Shown here: positions 5,841 through 7,680 of the stretch, in pieces
Layout of the letters: every line of letters starts with the position of its first letter
Numbering within the stretch: the stretch's first letter is position 1
DNA from: Pelotomaculum sp.
GTDB lineage: Bacteria; Bacillota; Desulfotomaculia; Desulfotomaculales; Pelotomaculaceae
DNA length: 7,680 nt
Direction: 5' to 3'
NCBI GenBank assembly: GCA_003489345.1
Contig: DNIT01000132.1
Coordinates: 5,623 to 13,302 of the forward strand
The notes under the pieces: model-generated
Told to the model about the DNA's origin: nothing
Database searches by the model: none
The model's input: only the letters and a program-made list of their open reading frames with translations
Program-made: the position numbers and the translations under genes

Positions 5841-6242
5841 TCAAAAGGGGTCGAAAGGTGGAAAGTTCGGAGGCAGATTCGGTTTTTGTATCGGGGTTGT
5901 CGGCATCTTCGGCAAAGCCCCATAAGGCAGGGGAATGGCAATAATCTGGCCGGGAAAAATCAAGTTGGGATTGGTAATTTGGGGATTGAACTGCAACAGC
6001 GCGCCCGGCGGGATATTATACCTCAATGCGATTGAAGTCACCGTATCTCCAGGCTGGACAATGTAAAGCGACCCCCTTGGTACGGGGCTTGCACCTGCGA
6101 TTGGAATATGGATAATCTGCCCGGGGTAGATGGCATCCGGATTGGCAAGGATCGGGTTGACTCTGACAATGTTTTGCACAGTGACACCAAAGCGGGCCGC
6201 GATGGATGTCAAGGTATCACCGGGCTGGATGACGTAGTCCAT
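5841..6242 (-). CDS. Double-LysM protein with proline-rich tail
   Basis: The 133-residue protein is almost entirely two LysM repeats. LysM 1 (about 2-47) begins DYVIQPGDTLTSIAARFGV and LysM 2 (about 59-104) begins LYIVQPGDTVTSIALRYNI. Both keep the YxVQPGDT start, the NP pair in the middle and the IxPGQIIxIP end. The tail (105-133) is rich in Pro and Asn and ends PPFDPF. LysM domains bind N-acetylglucosamine-containing glycans such as peptidoglycan. There is no signal peptide or membrane segment: the first repeat begins at residue 2. In spore formers, such proteins often sit in the spore coat or cortex, reached from the mother cell, so that role is a reasonable guess. The start is ATG 6242, with AAGGAGG seven bases upstream; an upstream ATG at 6332 in the same frame has no such support. 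The gene is monocistronic, bounded by terminators. Confidence 0.92.
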   Translation of the reverse strand: MDYVIQPGDTLTSIAARFGVTVQNIVRVNPILANPDAIYPGQIIHIPIAGASPVPRGSLYIVQPGDTVTSIALRYNIPPGALLQFNPQITNPNLIFPGQIIAIPLPYGALPKMPTTPIQKPNLPPNFPPFDPF

Positions 6243-6263
6243 AAGGACACCTCCTTTTTCCCT

Positions 6264-6293
6264 ATAATATTCTGCAGTGGTAGAAAGTGTAAC
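6264..6293 (-). promoter_or_regulatory. Weak candidate promoter of the LysM gene
   Basis: GTTACA (6293-6288) and TATTAT (6269-6264) are 18 bases apart on the minus strand, close upstream of the ribosome site. Match quality is modest. A sporulation sigma factor could use this region instead; I cannot decide. Confidence 0.3.
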
Positions 6294-6346
6294 CAGAAGG
6301 GACCCTGCTTTCAAAAAAGCCCTCTCTGACATCGTTCACGGTTACA
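6288..6346. repeat. Interrupted inverted repeat upstream of the LysM gene
   Basis: TGTAACC (6288-6294) and GGTTACA (6340-6346) are perfect complements. Inside them, AGAAGGG (6295-6301) can pair with CCCTCTCT (6320-6327) with one bulge. The element overlaps the candidate -35 box. The rest of the 218-base interval between the LysM and XRE-Ig genes holds only the terminator of the latter. Confidence 0.35.
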
Positions 6347-6390
6347 AAGATTGGTCTTGGCCAGGAGAAGAGCCACCGGAAAATGGGCAC

Positions 6391-6435
6391 AAAAAAAGGC
6401 TCAAGATAACCTCGATGATCTGGCCTTGCTTGAGC
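6391..6435 (-). terminator. Intrinsic terminator of the XRE-Ig gene
   Basis: On the minus strand, GCTCAAG (6435-6429) pairs perfectly with CTTGAGC (6405-6399), and a run of seven T residues (6397-6391) follows almost at once. The 23-base loop is long but can hold minor inner pairing. It starts 25 bases after the stop at 6461. Confidence 0.65.
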
Positions 6436-6460
6436 TTTATCCTCCGGCGCCGCTCTCCAT

Positions 6461-7579
6461 CTACGCAATCGACGAGCCGTCTTGTTCATCGGTTCCGGTG
6501 ATATTGGCATCGCCGGTGGTGAAGGTGATAATCTTGTCGGCGCCCAACAGCTTTTGATTGCCGCCCTGAAGGTTTTCGGAGATGGTCAGGATATAGACGG
6601 TATTGCTATCTAACCCGTGCCTGGGATGGATGATGATCTCCTTTTTCTGCTCTGAATTATCATTCGGTCCAGCCATGATCACATCTATCTCGACGGGTTG
6701 CTTCTTGCTGCTTTCCAGAGAGAAACACTGGAGGTTGTGGTCCCGCACCGCATCCGTAATGACGTTGTTGGAAAAAGTCAGTTTGATATCCGTGTTAACC
6801 GGAACATTTTTGTCGCCGGAAGCGATATTGCTGTTGTCCAGTGTCAGTGAAAGATAGGGACTGCACAGTTTCTTGTTAAAGGGCGTGATGTCGATGATTT
6901 CATACGTTGAAAACGTAATCGTGTGGTTTTCTTTCAGATATTTATAGTTATTGGCTTGCAATAGCTTGGATATGTTCAATTTATATACCCTGCCGTCAGT
7001 GAGCCGGGTCCGGGGTCTGACAATAAAGGTTCTTTCAGCTTTTTGTCCAAGCATTTTTTCATTTCCGGGTATGACATCGACAGGCACTTCTTTCATCCCC
7101 TCGTCAAACAGATGGAAGCCTGTCATATTCCTCTTCGTGCCGTCCGGGATTCGGTGATCCATGATCGCGGAAACATTGGCAGAGAAAACCAACTCAATGG
7201 CAAACCCGTCCTTACCAGGGTGGTTCAGATGAATCGCCTGTAAGGTTAACGGGTTCTCACCGGCCGCATGTCCCTGGGAAAGCGAGGCGATAAAGGAATC
7301 AAGTGCATCAATCTGTTCGACCGGCAGTTTTCGTATATTGCCGATGATCCTGTTAATCTTTGGCGATTCAGGTTCACTCAACAACTCCTCGCCGAGCAAC
7401 TCGCCTAAACTCATCCCCAACCCAAGTGATAGTTTCCTTAGAGTCTCAAGCGTCGGCTGCTTTTCTCCGGATTCAATTCTCCAGATAAACGACTGACTTA
7501 AACCGGATTGTTTGGCCAGCTTGGATGTGGAAAGCATCCTACTTTCTCTTATCTGTTTCAAATGGTCCCCAAAGTTCAT
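6461..7579 (-). CDS. XRE-family helix-turn-helix protein fused to two SbsA-type Ig-like domains
   Basis: The product is 372 residues. Residues 4-62 are an XRE/HTH_3 DNA-binding domain with the typical LAKQSGLSQSFIWRIESGEK helix-turn-helix. A helical linker (about 72-100, with KLPVEQIDALDSFIASL) is like the dimerisation or C-terminal helices of many XRE repressors. Two beta-rich repeats follow, about 112-226 and 242-356. The second has the hallmarks of SbsA-type Ig-like (Big_5) domains: VPVNTDIKLTFSNNV, a late YILTIS strand and a closing ITFTTG. The first closes in the same way with HTITFST. Such Ig-like domains are normally on exported surface proteins, but no signal peptide or membrane segment is present, so the protein should be cytoplasmic. 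ATG 7579 keeps the full helix-turn-helix; its ribosome site is weak (GGGAG, 12 bases upstream). A one-gene unit with its own terminator. A regulatory role is probable; target and ligand are unknown. Confidence 0.9.
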   Translation of the reverse strand: MNFGDHLKQIRESRMLSTSKLAKQSGLSQSFIWRIESGEKQPTLETLRKLSLGLGMSLGELLGEELLSEPESPKINRIIGNIRKLPVEQIDALDSFIASLSQGHAAGENPLTLQAIHLNHPGKDGFAIELVFSANVSAIMDHRIPDGTKRNMTGFHLFDEGMKEVPVDVIPGNEKMLGQKAERTFIVRPRTRLTDGRVYKLNISKLLQANNYKYLKENHTITFSTYEIIDITPFNKKLCSPYLSLTLDNSNIASGDKNVPVNTDIKLTFSNNVITDAVRDHNLQCFSLESSKKQPVEIDVIMAGPNDNSEQKKEIIIHPRHGLDSNTVYILTISENLQGGNQKLLGADKIITFTTGDANITGTDEQDGSSIA

Positions 7580-7605
7580 GACTGCAGGTCATCTCCCTAG
7601 TAAGG

Positions 7606-7634
7606 ATTATGCCATAATTTTTGGTAATAAACAA
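7606..7634 (-). promoter_or_regulatory. Putative promoter of the XRE-Ig gene
   Basis: TTGTTT (7634-7629) and CATAAT (7611-7606, five of six consensus bases) are 17 bases apart. The expected start near 7599 gives a short leader of about 20 bases. The weak ribosome site lies at the very 5' end of that leader. Confidence 0.5.
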
Positions 7635-7642
7635 TATTTGTT
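7624..7642. promoter_or_regulatory. Putative operator in the XRE-Ig promoter
   Basis: GTAATAAACAATATT (7624-7638) matches the dyad upstream of the penicillin-binding protein gene except for one missing A in the centre. It overlaps a second small dyad, AACAA-TAT-TTGTT (7630-7642). Both cover the -35 box, which suits autoregulation by the XRE protein. Confidence 0.35.
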
Positions 7643-7680
7643 CACCCGATGAGGTTGCTGTATGAAAGGCTCCGTGAAGA

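Noticed and set aside
6243..6332. Longer LysM protein starting at ATG 6332
   Set aside because: The extra 30 residues have no ribosome site and cross the inverted repeat and candidate promoter. AAGGAGG sits seven bases before ATG 6242, exactly at the first LysM repeat.
7662..7680. Possible start of a divergent plus-strand gene (ATG 7662 with GAGG seven bases upstream)
   Set aside because: Only six codons are in the window and the ribosome site is weak. It cannot be supported from this sequence.
1..7680. CRISPR arrays, insertion sequences, tRNA or rRNA genes
   Set aside because: I saw no regularly spaced direct repeats, transposase-like frames with terminal inverted repeats, or tRNA/rRNA signatures on either strand.

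Overview
All six protein genes lie on the minus strand, so the window reads right to left. The likely source is a Gram-positive, probably spore-forming anaerobe of the Clostridia (a Peptococcaceae-type organism such as Desulfotomaculum or Pelotomaculum). This rests on the strong AAGGAGG-type ribosome sites, the use of GTG and TTG starts, intrinsic terminators with U-tracts, a class A penicillin-binding protein with a cysteine-bearing tail, and a LysM protein without signal peptide. The assignment is inference, not proof.

Layout in transcription order. (1) 7579-6461: a helix-turn-helix XRE protein fused to two SbsA-type Ig-like domains, with no membrane segment, ending in a terminator. (2) 6242-5841: a small double-LysM protein with a proline-rich tail, ending in a strong terminator. 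(3) 5709-3433: a bifunctional class A penicillin-binding protein with a good sigma-A promoter; the sequence favours a TTG start. Its terminator is at 3276-3252. (4) 3209-2862: a single-domain cupin. (5) 2656-2548: a promoter, a fluoride (crcB-motif) riboswitch aptamer and an overlapping intrinsic terminator. (6) 2392-860 and 848-1: two adjacent, distantly related MutS-family genes; the second runs off the left edge before its ATPase region.

The most notable unit is the leftmost 2.6 kb. A fluoride-sensing RNA switch sits directly upstream of a tandem MutS-like pair, with no fluoride exporter gene in view. The terminator's 5' arm reuses the aptamer's second stem and pseudoknot strand, so ligand binding should block termination (an ON switch). 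The first MutS-like protein has the core/lever and ATPase regions but no mismatch-recognition domain. It also has non-standard residues at the Walker B aspartate and the H-loop histidine. The pair may act as a heterodimer in a nucleic-acid process induced by fluoride stress.

The other genes form a cell-envelope and regulation neighbourhood (penicillin-binding protein, LysM protein, XRE-Ig protein). The promoters of the penicillin-binding protein and the XRE-Ig gene share a dyad-like element around GTAATAAACAA(A)TATT, so the XRE-Ig protein could regulate itself and the penicillin-binding protein. This is inference from two sites only.
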